Shown here: piece by piece, positions 1-8,991 of the stretch
Layout of the letters: each line of letters opens with the position of its first letter
Numbering within the stretch: position 1 is the first letter of the stretch
NCBI GenBank assembly: GCA_963575745.1
Contig: CAUYUJ010002770.1
Location: 21,925 to 85,924 of the forward strand
Direction: 5' to 3'
Length of the DNA: 64,000 bases
Origin: Prorocentrum cordatum
Taxonomy: Eukaryota; Sar; Dinophyceae; Prorocentrales; Prorocentraceae
Program-made: the position numbers and the translations under genes
Notes under the pieces: model-generated
What the model was told of the DNA's origin: nothing
The model's database searches: none
Seen by the model: only the letters and a program-made list of their open reading frames with translations

Positions 1-363
1 GCAGGGGGGCTCTTCGTGGAGCTGTCGAGAGCGGATAGGCAGCTGCAAAAATTAATATCTGTGCCCAACCCCACCAAGAGCCAATCGCCTCTGGCGACAA
101 ATTCGTTTTTCGAGCAGATCTTGAAGATGCGCAACGCCGCTTGCACCGAGTCCATTTGGGACCACTTGAAGCAGGCCGGCCCATTGCTTCAGCAAGATTG
201 CGACAGGGCCAGCGTCATTAAGAACAATAGGAGTTCTCTGGATATGTCGCAATCGTGGACGCTTCGCGTATTCCCACCAGGGGAGGAGGAAGGAGAGGAG
301 GAGGATGATACATTGGATGATGAGGTGGAGTGGCGGGGGAGGGGGGCGAGGAGGAGGGGCTGA
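1..363 (+). CDS. Partial exon of an unrecognised protein (5' end outside window)
   Basis: The frame is open from the first base to a stop at 361-363. The first 90 or so residues have normal protein composition (stretches such as FFEQILKMRNAACTESIWDH), unlike the low-complexity frames nearby. After about base 276 the frame becomes a Glu/Asp-rich then Gly/Arg-rich translation of a GGA tract, so the real exon probably ends near 275-290 and the rest is intron. A second coding stretch on the same strand starts near 783 and may be the next exon of the same gene; that link is inference. I do not recognise the family. Confidence 0.4.
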   Translation, partial: AGGLFVELSRADRQLQKLISVPNPTKSQSPLATNSFFEQILKMRNAACTESIWDHLKQAGPLLQQDCDRASVIKNNRSSLDMSQSWTLRVFPPGEEEGEEEDDTLDDEVEWRGRGARRRG

Positions 364-783
364 AACAGAGGGGGATGGTGGAGGAGAAATGGGAGGAGGG
401 AAAGGGGGAGGAGGAAGGAGCATAAGGATGACAAAAAAAGGATGAGGAGGAGGAATAGGAGATGCCTTAATTCGCTCGCGTGAATAGGCCGCTCTTGGAC
501 CACTCTTGGATCGATCTCTTGACCTTGAGACTTCTTGGGCAATCTTGGATCGCGTGATATCTTGGACAAGCTTGGGCAATCTTGGGTCGCGTGATATCCA
601 TGCCTGCATGTTGAGGCATCGCGTCATATTGGGACATATCCGTGGACATCTTGAAGTATATATGAGCCCCTCTTGGAGCCACCGTCCAGGCAAACCACTC
701 CCCCAAGGGGATGAAGGGCGTAAAAGAGAACGCATTCTAGACATGTGCCCTAACGGGATGGTGGTCTACCAGAAACTGTCTCG
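277..783. other. Putative intron with GGA tract and short direct repeat
   Basis: GGA-rich DNA (about 285-445) is followed by an imperfect direct repeat at about 531-562 and 569-599, sharing CTTGGGCAATCTTGG and CGCGTGATATC. No convincing coding sequence is seen. The 3' edge reads GCCCGCAG, which fits a splice acceptor just before the next coding stretch. Confidence 0.35.
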
Positions 784-1389
784 ATATATATGCCCGCAGT
801 CCAGTGCGACCATGGTGATGAGCATTTGCATCACGATGCAGTTACCTTGAAGCTTCTGTTTGAGCTGAATGCTACTAAGAAGGTGTGGGTCGAATGTACG
901 CCAACGGGACTTGAGTACATACGGGTTGCATCTATCGCAGCAGCGGTTTCATGCAGTCAGGAGGCAACACATCGCTTGCGGTCAGCACCAGCAGGGGTGG
1001 AAGGTGTGAAATGCGACAAACGTCGCAGGACGGTGTTCATGGTGGTCGACGGCAAGCGTCTGCAGGAGCGAGTGGACGATTGGACTCCCACGTACATCAA
1101 CAACGCAGCCCAATCCCTTCGTGATCGCTTAGATAACGAGGCACGTGATGAGGCTGAAGCTGATGGGTCCGAGGAGTACTATGACCCGCCAGTCGCAGCA
1201 GGCGATGGCTCGCCACCAGGCGATGGCTCGCCACCAGGCGATGGCTCGCCACCAGGCGATGGTTCGCCAGGCGATGGTTCGCCGCCAGGTGATGGTTCGC
1301 CAGGCGATGGTTCGCCACCAGGTGATGGGCCGCCCTCTGTTTTCACTCGCCGACGGGAGATGCGCCAGACGACGCTTAGCTTCCAGTAG
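784..1389 (+). CDS. 3' exon of an unknown protein with GDGSPP repeats
   Basis: An open frame follows a GCCCGCAG acceptor-like site and ends at TAG 1387-1389. About 130 residues of ordinary composition (with the stretch KLLFELNATKKVWVECTP) lead into an acidic linker ending EEYYDPP. Then come about eight GDGSPP or GDGSP repeats and a basic C-terminus ending RQTTLSFQ. That ending resembles, but does not match, a PCNA-interacting motif, because the aromatic residue is one position too early. It may be the last exon of the gene whose earlier exon lies at 1-276. The family is unknown. Confidence 0.5.
   Translation: MYMPAVQCDHGDEHLHHDAVTLKLLFELNATKKVWVECTPTGLEYIRVASIAAAVSCSQEATHRLRSAPAGVEGVKCDKRRRTVFMVVDGKRLQERVDDWTPTYINNAAQSLRDRLDNEARDEAEADGSEEYYDPPVAAGDGSPPGDGSPPGDGSPPGDGSPGDGSPPGDGSPGDGSPPGDGPPSVFTRRREMRQTTLSFQ
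1201..1326 (+). repeat. 18/15-bp minisatellite inside the reading frame
   Basis: Tandem GGCGATGGCTCGCCACCA units with 15-bp variants lacking one codon. Unit lengths are multiples of three, so the frame stays open and the encoded peptide is a string of GDGSPP. Confidence 0.85.
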
Positions 1390-1463
1390 CTCCACTCCCT
1401 CTTCGCCTTCCCACCTCCCCTTCCCTCTCCCTCCAATCTCTATTCTATTTTTGCCTCGCGTGC

Positions 1464-2529
1464 TCAGTCCGAATCTGGCCCCGCTGGCGGCGGGGACTCA
1501 GTAACAGAACTCAGTTCAAGATGCGGAGGGCCATCGTCGCGCATGCCGCTGTTCGGCACATCGGCGTCCCTGCCCATGCTCATGCCCTTGCCCTCGTCGG
1601 GGCCCGTGCCGCCATCGTAGCCCCCGCCGCTGTCGAGGGCCGTCGCCTTGCCCTTACCACCGTCGTTAATGCTCTTGCCACCGTTGTAGCCCTCGCCATC
1701 GTCGTAGCCCTGGCCACCGTCGTAGACCTTGTCACCGTCGGTGCTGCCCTTGCTACCATCGTAGCCCTTGCCACCGTCGTAGTAGCCCATGGCCTCGTCG
1801 TCGATGCCCGTGCCACCGTCGTAGCTTGTACAGCCGCGACCGATGCCATCAGCACCCTTGCCATCGTCGTAGCCCTTTTCGTAGCCCTTGTCGTAGCCCT
1901 TGTCGTAGCCATTGACGTAGCCCGTGTCGTAGACCGTGTCGTAGCCCTTGCTCGAGCTGCCGTACGGGTCGTAGCCTTTGTCGCTGCCCTTGCCGCCGTC
2001 GTAGCCCTTGTCGAAGCCCTTGCTCGAGCTGCCCTTGGCGCTGCCCGTGCCACCGTCGCCCTTGTCGTCGGCCTTGCCGCTGTCCGACATCATGTCCTGC
2101 AGCCCGTCACGCTGCTCCTTCGCCAGCCTGATGTGGCCCTTGCCGCTGTCGCCGTCTTTGTCGCGGCCCTTGCCGCTGCCGTCATTCTCGCGGCCCTTGC
2201 CACTGTCGTAGCCCTTGCCCTTGCCACCGTCGTAGCCCTTGCCCTTGCCATCGTCGTAACCCTTGCCACCGTCGTCGTAGCCCTTGCCATCACTGTCGTA
2301 GCCCGTGTCGTAGCCCTTGTCGTAGCCTTTGTCGTAGCCCTTGTCGTAGCCTTTGTCGTAGCCCTTGTCGTAGCCTTTGTCGTAGCCACTGTTGTCGTAG
2401 CCACTGTTGTCGTAGCCAATGTTGTCGTAGCCCTTAATCAAGAGCTCGGTGACGTCGAGCAGCCTGTCTGTGATCCGCCGCTCCCGCTGGAGCTCCTGTA
2501 TGGAGGGCGAAAATCCGCCGACCTCCCTC

Positions 2530-2560
<31 letters not shown>

Positions 2561-2736
2561 TCCTCCTCCTCCTCCTCCTCCTCCTCCTCCTATTCCTTCT
2601 CCTCCTCCTCTTCCTCCTCATCATCCTCGTCTTCCTCCTCGTCCTCCTCATCCCCCTTCATCCTTCTCCTGTGGCTCTCACCCCGGCAGTCCTCGTGCAG
2701 GCGGCTCAGCGCCTCGGCGCTGTCATGGCACGCCAT
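1464..2736 (-). CDS. GYD/GGKG-repeat protein, minus-strand member of a divergent pair
   Basis: The main exon runs from about 2495 down to TGA at 1466-1464 (about 343 aa), after an acceptor-like TACAG. It opens with a helical segment (ELQRERRITDRLLDV), then long runs of GYDKG, GYDNS, GYDGGKG and GKGYDDG. An internal segment reads HIRLAKEQRDGLQDMMSDSG, and the tail ends SPPPAGPDSD. A likely first exon starts at ATG 2736 (MACHDSAEALSRLHED) and is separated by an intron rich in CCT. The exact donor is uncertain, because the obvious GTGAG site gives the wrong phase. The plus-strand gene at 3398-4577 is a paralogue: it shares the GYD repeats and the IRLAK...DGLQ..MSD segment. Function is unknown; Tyr/Gly/Asp-rich repeats would suggest a disordered, possibly secreted or condensate-forming protein, but nothing here tests that. 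Confidence 0.6.
2521..2650. repeat. CCT/TCC trinucleotide tract
   Basis: Almost pure CTC repeats, probably within the intron of the minus-strand GYD gene. Confidence 0.85.
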
Positions 2737-2739
2737 GGC

Positions 2740-3397
2740 GGCGCGGGCGGCGCGCGCGGCCACCCGCGCGCGGCCGCGCCCCCCTGGGAGGAGAAAGGGG
2801 TCCTCCAGGGGGCCTCGGTCCAGAAACAGCAGCGCGCGCAAATGGGGGGAGGGGGGGGGGGGTGCGATTCAGGTGAGGGGGCGATTCGGGTGAGGGGGCG
2901 TGGCTGCGTCGCGAATCGTTTCGCGCTGTGCACTCATGGGTGCATGCAGCAATGCATGCGTTGTTTCAGAGTTTACTTGGGGATGTGAACTTGAAAATGA
3001 GATGCGTTAACATCGTCGTCTGCGTTCGCTCGAGACAGCCTCACAATTAACTCAGCATCACACGACCTCACAATGAACTCAGTACCGCGAACCATGATGT
3101 TGGTTATGGTATGCCATGCAATGCTACGCTATGATGTGAATATCCCTCCCCGACCTCACCCTCCTCCGTTGCCACCGCCGTTTAGGCCCGAGCGTTGCTT
3201 GGGTCGCGACAGTGCGCGACCAGCTGCAGCGCTCCACGCGCAGCAGCTACCAGCGCTCCGCGCGCAGCAGCACCAGCTGCATCAGCACCACCAGTGCATC
3301 TTGCAGCTCCACGCGCAGCAGCACCAGCTGCAGCAGCGCCACCAGTGCAACCAGCAGCACCACCCGCAGCAGCATCACCAGTGCAACCAGCAGCACC
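2740..3397. promoter_or_regulatory. Intergenic spacer between divergent GYD genes, with CAG-rich minisatellite
   Basis: About 660 bp separate the two start codons, so any promoter elements for both genes should lie here; no motif can be named. Positions 3225-3395 hold imperfect repeats built from CGCGCAGCAGCACCAGCTGCA and ACCAGTGCAACCAGCAGCACC. A GGGGGAGGGGGGGGGGGG run lies near 2844-2862. Confidence 0.4.
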
Positions 3398-4577
3398 ATG
3401 GCGGACGAGACCGCGGTGACGCTGCTCCTGGAGGCGGCGGAGGATCTCAGCCAGCGGCGGCGCGCCGCGGCGGCCGCGGTCTTGCAGCCCACCAGCAAGG
3501 TGGCCCCTCGGCCGCCAAGCACGCCGCCGACGGCGAAGGTCTTGGCGAAGTGCGATTGCTCGCGCGTGGCCGACGGCTTGCTCGATGACATGGTTGGCGC
3601 CCGCGCTGGATCCCGAGTTGAACTCGTTCCAGGGCCTGCAGGAGTTCATGGGCGACGGCGATGGCGACGACACGGGCTACGACTACGCCAGCTACGACGG
3701 TGGCAAGGGCATCACCGACGGTGGCAAGGGCTACGGCGGTGGCAAAGGCAGCTCGAGCAAGGGCTTCGACAAGGGCCACGACGATGGCAAGGGCAGCGGC
3801 GAAGGCTACGACATCGACAAGGGCCGCGACAAAGGCTACCACGGTGACAGGGGCGACGTGGGCTACGACGGTGGCAAGGGCGACAAGGGCTACGACCGCC
3901 GCTACGACCCGTACAGCTCCAAGTGGTATGACCGCCACAGCTCGTGGTACGACCGCGACGACGATGACTACGACAACAGGTGGTACGACCGCAGGCGCTG
4001 GGGCGACTACGACAAGGGCTCGAGCAAGGGCTACGACAACAGAGGCTACGACAGCAAGGGCTACGACAAGAGTGGCAACTACCAGCGTGGCTACGACAAC
4101 CGTGGTTACAACAACCGTGGCTACGACAACCGCGGATACGACAGCAGTGGCTACGACAACCGTGGCTACGACAACTACGGCAACAGTGGCTACGACAGCC
4201 GTGACTACGACCGCAAGGGCGACAAGGGCTACGATCGCAAGGGCTACGACGTCGGCAAGGGCTACGACGGTGACACGGGCTACGGCGGTGATCCAAGCTA
4301 CGACCGTGGCGATACAGGCTACGACAGTGGCAAGGGCATCGACAGTGGCAAGGGCCACGACGGCGGCAAGGGCGATAAAGGCTACGACGGCGGCAAGGGC
4401 TGGCGCGAGGAGAAGTCCCGCGGCGGGCGCCGCATCAGGCTGGCGAAGGCCCTTGCCACCAAGGAGCAGCTGGACGGGCTGCAGGGCCTGATGTCGGACC
4501 GCGGCAAGACCGACTACGTCAGGTGGAGCAAGCGGACGCACTGGCGCATCTGGGTGGAGGAAACAATACAGATCTAG
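3398..4577 (+). CDS. GYD/GGKG-repeat protein, plus-strand member of the pair (one frame change)
   Basis: ATG 3398 sits in CACCATGG and begins MADETAVTLLLEAAEDLSQRRR. This frame runs through TAKVLAKCDCSRVADGLLDDM, and the coding sense then moves one base to the frame giving ALDPELNSFQGLQEFMGDGD. The change lies between about 3585 and 3605, which is too short for an intron, so it is a 1-bp indel or a sequence error. Next come about 240 residues of SYDGGKG, GYDKG, GYDNRG and related repeats, including a DRRYDPYSSKWYDRHSS segment. The end is RIRLAKALATKEQLDGLQG followed by WSKRTHWRIWVEETIQI and TAG 4575-4577. It is a paralogue of the minus-strand gene at 1464-2736, with the IRLAK segment at the C-terminus instead of mid-protein. 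Function unknown. Confidence 0.6.
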
Positions 4578-4699
4578 TTCTATCGGGCCCCCTTCATCCT
4601 TCCTCCTGCAACGGTTCTTACCAAGGACGAGGGGGAAGGATGAGGGCCAAGAGCTGGATATGTACTGTGTTCCTCCTCCCGACATCTGGGCGGAGGCGG

Positions 4700-4825
4700 C
4701 TGTTCGCCGCTGATCAGTAGCGCCAGACACCACTGCCAAAGCGGCGCCGAAGCCGCCGCTGTCGCATTGCGCCTCGAGCGCCCGTGCCGCCACCAGCGCG
4801 GCAGCAGGCGTGGAGTCCATTCTAG
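4700..4825 (-). other. Short coding-like stretch, minus strand
   Basis: From ATG near 4819, the minus strand reads MDSTPAAALVAARALEAQ and continues to about 4700 with alanine-rich helical composition. It could be an isolated exon or chance in GC-rich DNA. No partner exon was found. Confidence 0.2.
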
Positions 4826-4875
4826 ACCGCGCGCTGCCTCTCCTCCGTCGGGCATGATCTATTATGGTGGGGGTT

Positions 4876-5168
4876 GTCGTATGTAAGATTCTAACATACG
4901 ACGCAGTTGTCGTATGTAAGATTCTAACATACGACAAAGTTGTCGTATGTAAGATTCTTACATACGACACCGTTGTCGTATGTAAGATTCTAACATACGA
5001 CGGATGTGTTAATAGAATCCTTATGATATATAAGAGCGAGATGTCGTATGTACGATTCTTACATACGACAACGTTGTCGTATGTAAGATTCTGACATACG
5101 ACAGATTTGTCGTATGTAAGATTCTGACATACGACAGATTTGTCGTATGTGAGATTCTGACATACGAC
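4876..5168. repeat. Array of eight 27-nt palindromes at 33-bp spacing
   Basis: Copies lie at 4876-4902, 4909-4935, 4942-4968, 4975-5001, 5043-5069, 5076-5102, 5109-5135 and 5142-5168. Each has arms GTCGTATGT and ACATACGAC around AAGATTCTA or a close variant. The copy at 4942 is a perfect palindrome of 13-bp arms around one central T. The start-to-start distance is exactly 33 bp except for one 68-bp interval, where a degenerate unit seems to lie. Linkers are 6 bp. See findings for possible roles. Confidence 0.95.
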
Positions 5169-6307
5169 ACCAAGGGTTTGAGCTCATGTTTAGAGTAAAC
5201 TTCGAGGGTCTCCATCTCGCTCGTGGTCGACGTTGTGCCTAGAATTGGCTTGTCTGCTTGGCTGCGCTGCCCGCGGCTGCGCTGGATCATGTTGATAAGT
5301 GATGTATGAGCGTGGCGTGAGCGAGAATAAGGGGAAGTGGGATGAGAGGAGGATGCGCGGGAGAAGGAGGACAAGGAGAAGGAGAGGGGGGAGGATTCTG
5401 AGGAGGAGGTGGGGGGTGAGGAGGAGGAGGAGGAGGGGAAGGCCCATCCTCCCCCTCATCCTCATCCTCCCCCTCCTACCTTTATCCTCCTCCTCCTCCT
5501 CCTCCGCCGCCGCCTCCTCCTCCTCCTCCTCCTTCTCCTCCGCCTCATCACCCTCCTCATCTTCCCCCACCTCCTCCTCCTCCTCTGCCTCCTCTTCCTC
5601 ATCCTCATTCTCCTCCTCGTCATCCTCATTCTCCTCATTCTTACTCCGTCTCATTCTCACCCTCTTCATTCTCATCATGTCTCCTCCTCGTTCCCGCCGT
5701 CGCCGTCGAAGCCGTCGCCTGCGCCGTCATCTGCGCGCGCGGTGCAGGAGAGGGCGGCGGCCACCGTGACGACCACGATTGAACGACAACGAGGATGAGG
5801 AGGAGTAGGAGGAGGAGCATGAGGAGGAGCAGGACAAGGAGCACGCGGAGGAAGAGGGGGGCGATGGGGAGGAGGAGGAGGAGGAGGAGGAGGAGGAGGG
5901 GGAAGAAGATGAGGAGGAGTAATTGCCATGGCGGCTGCGATAGCGACGGCGACGGCGAAGAGTTGGTGGCGACGAGTTGGCTGCGACGAGTTCGACGGCG
6001 GCGGAGACGACGGCGGGGGCGTCTCATCCTGCTCCTCCTCCTGCTCGCCCTCCACCTTCTCCTCATCCTCGTCCTCCTTCTCCTCCTCCCTATCCCCCCT
6101 CACCATTCTCATCCCCATCATCCTCCTTCTCCGTCTCATTCACCTCCACCGCCTAACCCTCCTCATCCTATTCTTATTTCTCCTCGTCCTCATTCGTATT
6201 CGTATCATCGGTCTCTCCGCAGGGTGCTTCATCGCGCGAAAAGCTGCAGCAAGAACCTGAAGGCTCGCATACATGCGTTTGCACGCCCAACCCCAACGAG
6301 CCCCCAT
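5169..6307. other. Purine/pyrimidine tracts, no gene seen
   Basis: Alternating GGA-rich (about 5340-5440 and 5790-5920) and CCT-rich (about 5441-5690 and 6020-6190) blocks. The long Arg/Glu-rich or Ser/Leu-rich open frames here are translations of the tracts and show no protein-like segments. Confidence 0.7.
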
Positions 6308-7091
6308 CTAAGTACGCCCCGACACCCGCACGCAGGCGGCGTATTCACCGATACCCAAGGCTTTGCGCCCCCGCGCACGATCGGCAGCACCTGCCTCCAC
6401 AAGGCGATTATTCGCCCGATCAACCGCACCCTTGCACATCTTGGCGCTGTCCAAGAGCAACGTGAACGAATCCGCGGCCTGCTCCGCCGTCTTCACGAGC
6501 TTCTCCATCTTCTTGTATGCAGCGTCTGCCTTTCGAGTGGGCATGGACGGGGTTCAGGCGTTGCGTTGGCGCGCCGTTGCTAAGTGCGACCGTTCGCCCA
6601 ACCGCTTGAGACCATGCGACCACAGTCGCAACGCCAAGCCATTACACAACCAATTTCACACCCTGACATCATGATAGTACATACCTGCGTGTCAACGCAA
6701 CCGAACGCGCATGCATACGACAGCATTGGGCGCTGCCTCAACGCACCCCCCCCCCCCCCCCCCATAGTGTCACAAGTGCGCCCTTCGACGCGAACTACTC
6801 GCAGCCGATTGCAATGCGTTTCAACACAACCGAACATGCATACAACTGCATCGGGTGATGCCCAAACGTTTATGCTCTAATCAGCAAATATATTTCGACG
6901 TGAATGGGTTGCAACCACTTGCAACATGTCATGCATGAGATACTGGCTGCCTTGCGGTCCGCCTTTTTGGACATCTTCTGGCAATGCTGCTTGTGCCTGA
7001 TCAGGGTATCCAACCTTTCATTGAAGTGCTCCGTGTCCTCCTTGCGGTGCTTGGCACGCAGCGCCTTCAAGTCGGCTGACATGGCAGGCAT
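6308..7091 (-). CDS. Small lysine-rich coiled-coil protein, two exons with GC-AG intron
   Basis: Exon 1 is 7091-6951 (start ATG 7091, or 7082) and encodes MPAMSADLKALRAKHRK and then a helix ending KKADRK. Exon 2 is 6529-6308 and begins ADAAYKKMEKLVKTAEQAADS. The intron 6950-6530 (421 nt) begins GCAGCC and ends AAAG, in phase 0, with AAG|GCAG at the donor and AAG|GCAG at the acceptor. The joined protein is about 120 aa, highly charged and helix-rich. The last 30 or so residues after VEAG are less protein-like and begin at another GAG|GCAG, so a second intron is possible. The divergent gene at 7500-7935 has the same architecture. Function unknown. Confidence 0.55.
6530..6950 (-). other. Predicted GC-AG intron bounded by AG|GCAG
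   Basis: The GCAG tetramer follows AAG at both ends, as if created by duplication of a short target when the intron was inserted. GC donors are a known dinoflagellate variant. The intron includes a C17 run near 6747-6763. Confidence 0.55.
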
Positions 7092-7103
7092 AGTCGCGTA
7101 CAC

Positions 7104-7499
7104 ACGCGCGCGCGCCGCAGCTTACAAGCTGCGTTCTCTCAGCCCTCAACCAACTCGGCTGCGTGAAAACGCATGTAGTCTGCGACGCGGTCGCATGGCA
7201 TGAGTGCCAACCATGTGATCACACATCACTGCCCTACTCATACCCCCCCCCCCCCCCCACTACATCGACGCCGTGATCGGGCACTCCCGTTGCATGTCCA
7301 CCCCCAGCCGCCTCCTCATCTCGACCCCTCTCCTGTTCACACCTCTCGCGCCCCCCCCCCCCCCAGCTTACTACATGTCGCCAACGATGGCGGGGCTGAA
7401 CGTTTGGCAAACCGTCAGCAGCATTTGTGGTTCATTCGCCCACCTTTGCGAACCAGTTCACGCGTGGCTTACGCGCCCCCATTTGTGGTTCACGTGTCC
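7104..7499. promoter_or_regulatory. Spacer between divergent coiled-coil genes
   Basis: About 400 bp between the two starts. It contains alternating CG repeats (near 7102-7115) and two poly-C runs (near 7243-7258 and 7350-7365). The frame upstream of ATG 7500 is open but Pro/His-rich and looks untranslated. No promoter motif can be named. Confidence 0.35.
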
Positions 7500-7935
7500 A
7501 TGGGAAAATCAGCGAAGACGATCGCGATGGAAGCGCAGGTGCGCTTTGAGCTGCAGGATGAAAAGCAGGAGCGCCAGCGGTCAGTGAAGACTGCCAAGGC
7601 GGCATTGAAGCATGCCAAAGCAGCGAAGACGCAGGCTGAGAAGAAGGCAGGCGGTTGTTAACTAACAACAACACAAGGGCCCCTCGAGGCCAGGGGGGAG
7701 GGGATGGGCTCTCGAGCCCACCCCCTTAGTCAATGGCCCCATCGGTGTCGCCAGTCCCACCCGCCTCCGTGCGATCGCCCCCCTCCCTCCCCCCCGATAG
7801 GCAGAGAAGAGGTTCAATGCGTTTTTGAAGAGCAAGGGCGCGTGGATGAACGCGCTGCTCGACGCGGATGATGCGAGCGCGGCCCACGTTCGGGCCGAGA
7901 CTGAGCTGGCGCGCGCCGAGCGCGATGCCCGCTAG
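7500..7935 (+). CDS. Small lysine/alanine-rich coiled-coil protein, two exons with GC-AG intron
   Basis: Exon 1 is 7500-7646 (ATG in GTGTCCATGGG) and encodes MGKSAKTIAMEAQVRFELQD followed by a Lys/Ala/Gln helix ending QAEKK. Exon 2 is 7801-7935 and encodes AEKRFNAFLKSKGAWMNALL, then a helix ending ARAERDAR and TAG. The intron 7647-7800 (154 nt) begins GCAGGC and ends GATAG, phase 0, with GCAG directly after both AAG and TAG. The joined product is 93 aa. The intron falls at nearly the same place as in the divergent gene at 6308-7091 (after residue 49 here, after residue 47 there), and the second exons align loosely, so the two are probably old paralogues. Function unknown. Confidence 0.6.
7647..7800 (+). 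other. Predicted GC-AG intron bounded by AG|GCAG
   Basis: Reading through gives a stop within five codons, while removing 154 nt restores one helical protein in phase 0. It contains C-rich DNA typical of this locus. Confidence 0.6.
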
Positions 7936-8871
7936 GGGTGTGGGGGCGACGGACGACGGGTGGAGGGGTCAGAGAAAAAACCTGCATGCATCAATGCAAG
8001 ATGAGTCTGGGATGATAATGTCGGCATGATAGCGCAGGTGCCTCGTCCTCCTCCTCATCTTCCCCCTTCTCCTCCTCCTCCCTCCTCCTCCGCCTCCTCC
8101 TCCCCCCTCCCCCCCCCATCCTCATCCTCATCCCCATCCTCGTCCTCCCCATCACATCATTCCCTCTTCGTCCCTCCTCGTCGTTGTCCTCCTGTTGCTG
8201 CTGGTGCTGATGCTCTTGCTCATCCTACTACGCTACTAAGCCGTGCCCCCCCCCCCATCGCTCCCTCGCAACTGCTTCGCACTCTGAATGGCATTGGTGC
8301 TATGCGTTTCCGCTTTTTCGCGTCATAGGATCATCCGACGCCTCGCGATATCTGTAGGATGACGCAGCACCAAAACCCCAAGAGGAACCACATATAGAGC
8401 CCCAAGGCCGCAACGAGGAGGAGGAGAAGGATGAGGAGGGGGATTTGAGGAGGATGAGGCGGAAGAGGAGGAGGATACGGAGGATCGCGACTTTGGGATG
8501 CTCCCGACTGGTGAGGTTAAATCCAGAACGCCAGTTCTGTGAGTGATGTCTTGGGCCGTCCCCTCGGCATCAGCGCGCGCACTTAACGAAAATGCTGATG
8601 AGACATATGATGATAACAACTGCAGGTGGTCTGCGCTCTTCGTTCGAGTCGGATGGGCTGGCGGGGATGCGCGACGCGGCAACACTTACATCGCCATGTA
8701 CGCGTCGGTTCTATGTATGCCAAGATGCATGCAACCCGTTGCAGGTGGTAGACTCGCACTGCCATCCGAAACCAATCTTCGATGCGTGGGGCATTGCAAG
8801 TTGGCATCAGTTGGTGTCGGGTTCTCGTTTCGAATATAGATCACCCAGGCCCGCGTCGCATAGCCATTTGG
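7936..8871. other. No gene seen; pyrimidine tract and scattered short frames
   Basis: CCT/CTC-rich from about 8040 to 8160, short C runs, and a GGA stretch near 8415-8480. Open frames on both strands are short and lack protein-like segments. Confidence 0.6.
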
Positions 8872-8874
8872 GCT

Positions 8875-8951
8875 CGATCGCGATCGATCGCGATCTATCG
8901 CGAGGCGCGATCTTTCGCGAGGCGCGACCTATCGCGAGGCGCGAGGCGCGA
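8875..8951. repeat. CGATCGCGA / TCGCGAGGCGCGA repeats
   Basis: Overlapping self-complementary octamers (ATCGCGAT, TCGCGA) grade into three TCGCGAGGCGCGA units immediately before the palindrome at 8952. Together they form a strongly self-complementary 5' leader for the following gene. Confidence 0.75.
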
Positions 8952-8991
8952 AGGTTCGGAACTGTCGTCATATGACGACGGTTCCGAACCT
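8952..8991. repeat. 40-bp near-perfect palindrome containing the start codon
   Basis: Twenty-base arms are centred at 8971/8972 on GTCATATGAC, with one T:G mismatch. The outer arms read AGGTTCGGAAC and GTTCCGAACCT. The ATG of the next gene is the right half of the centre. Confidence 0.9.

Noticed and set aside
4876-5168. CRISPR array
   Set aside because: Period is 33 bp with only 6-bp linkers, too short for spacers; the units are palindromic and the genome is eukaryotic.
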